13,410 nucleotides of DNA. Origin: JBCCYM01 sp039190005. GTDB taxonomy: Bacteria; Pseudomonadota; Gammaproteobacteria; UBA12402. The position numbers were made by a program, and so were the translations under genes. Location: the NCBI GenBank assembly GCA_039190005.1, contig JBCCYM010000050.1, positions 1-13,410 on the forward strand, written 5' to 3'. The notes under the pieces were generated by a model, which was given only the letters and a program-made list of their open reading frames with translations, was not told the DNA's origin and ran no database searches. Shown one piece after another: positions 12,833 to 13,410 of the stretch (position 1 is the first letter of the stretch; each line of letters opens with the position of its first letter).

Positions 12833-13410
<578 letters not shown>

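Overview
The window reads as a piece of a moderately AT-rich gammaproteobacterial chromosome. The lgt-thyA pair with an ATGA overlap, a GrxB-type glutaredoxin, a Bcr/CflA exporter and a ProP-like MFS carrier all fit that class. The AT content, the secreted repeat protein and the lack of visible thiamine biosynthesis would suit a Legionellales-like, host- or amoeba-associated lineage, but this placement is an inference and no species is claimed.

Layout. 3-1706 (+): C-terminal part of a large, probably exported protein that ends in seven tandem blades of a predicted beta-propeller. 1707-1864: spacer with a REP-like palindrome of the 'CTTGTCGAAG' type. 1865-4463 (+): a tightly overlapping three-gene operon (hot-dog thioesterase, short-chain dehydrogenase, MHS-family MFS transporter), both junctions being ATGA overlaps. 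4464-5367: an AT-rich stretch with a HigBA/RelE-Xre-type toxin-antitoxin pair behind a 19-bp palindromic operator. 5387-7011: a thiamine salvage cluster made of thiamine pyrophosphokinase (+), a PnuC-family transporter best read as PnuT (-), and a small MTH1187/UPF0045-type thiamine-binding protein (+). 7012-7389: non-coding spacer with a candidate structured small RNA, a possible 30-residue ORF and an extended -10 promoter. 7390-10402 (+): probable operon of a TauE/SafE permease, lgt, thyA and a RimJ/L-like acetyltransferase, ending with a 15-codon ORF that looks like the cut-off start of an SDR gene. 10429-11106 (-): glutaredoxin 2. 11245-12453 (+): Bcr/CflA drug exporter with an inverted repeat in its promoter region. 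12491-13410 (-): distal end of an rRNA operon (23S 3' part, spacer with a REP-like palindrome, 5S, strong terminator).

How the genes work together. The best-supported functional unit is thiamine handling: import through the PnuC-family channel, binding by the UPF0045 protein and one-step pyrophosphorylation to thiamine diphosphate. The kinase gene lies 19 bp behind the antitoxin gene with no convincing strong promoter between them, so its expression may be coupled to the autoregulated toxin-antitoxin promoter. The lgt-thyA operon is ordinary housekeeping (lipoprotein lipidation, dTMP synthesis). The rRNA operon and the drug-exporter gene converge on one symmetrical terminator. I found no CRISPR array, tRNA gene, transposase or phage gene.
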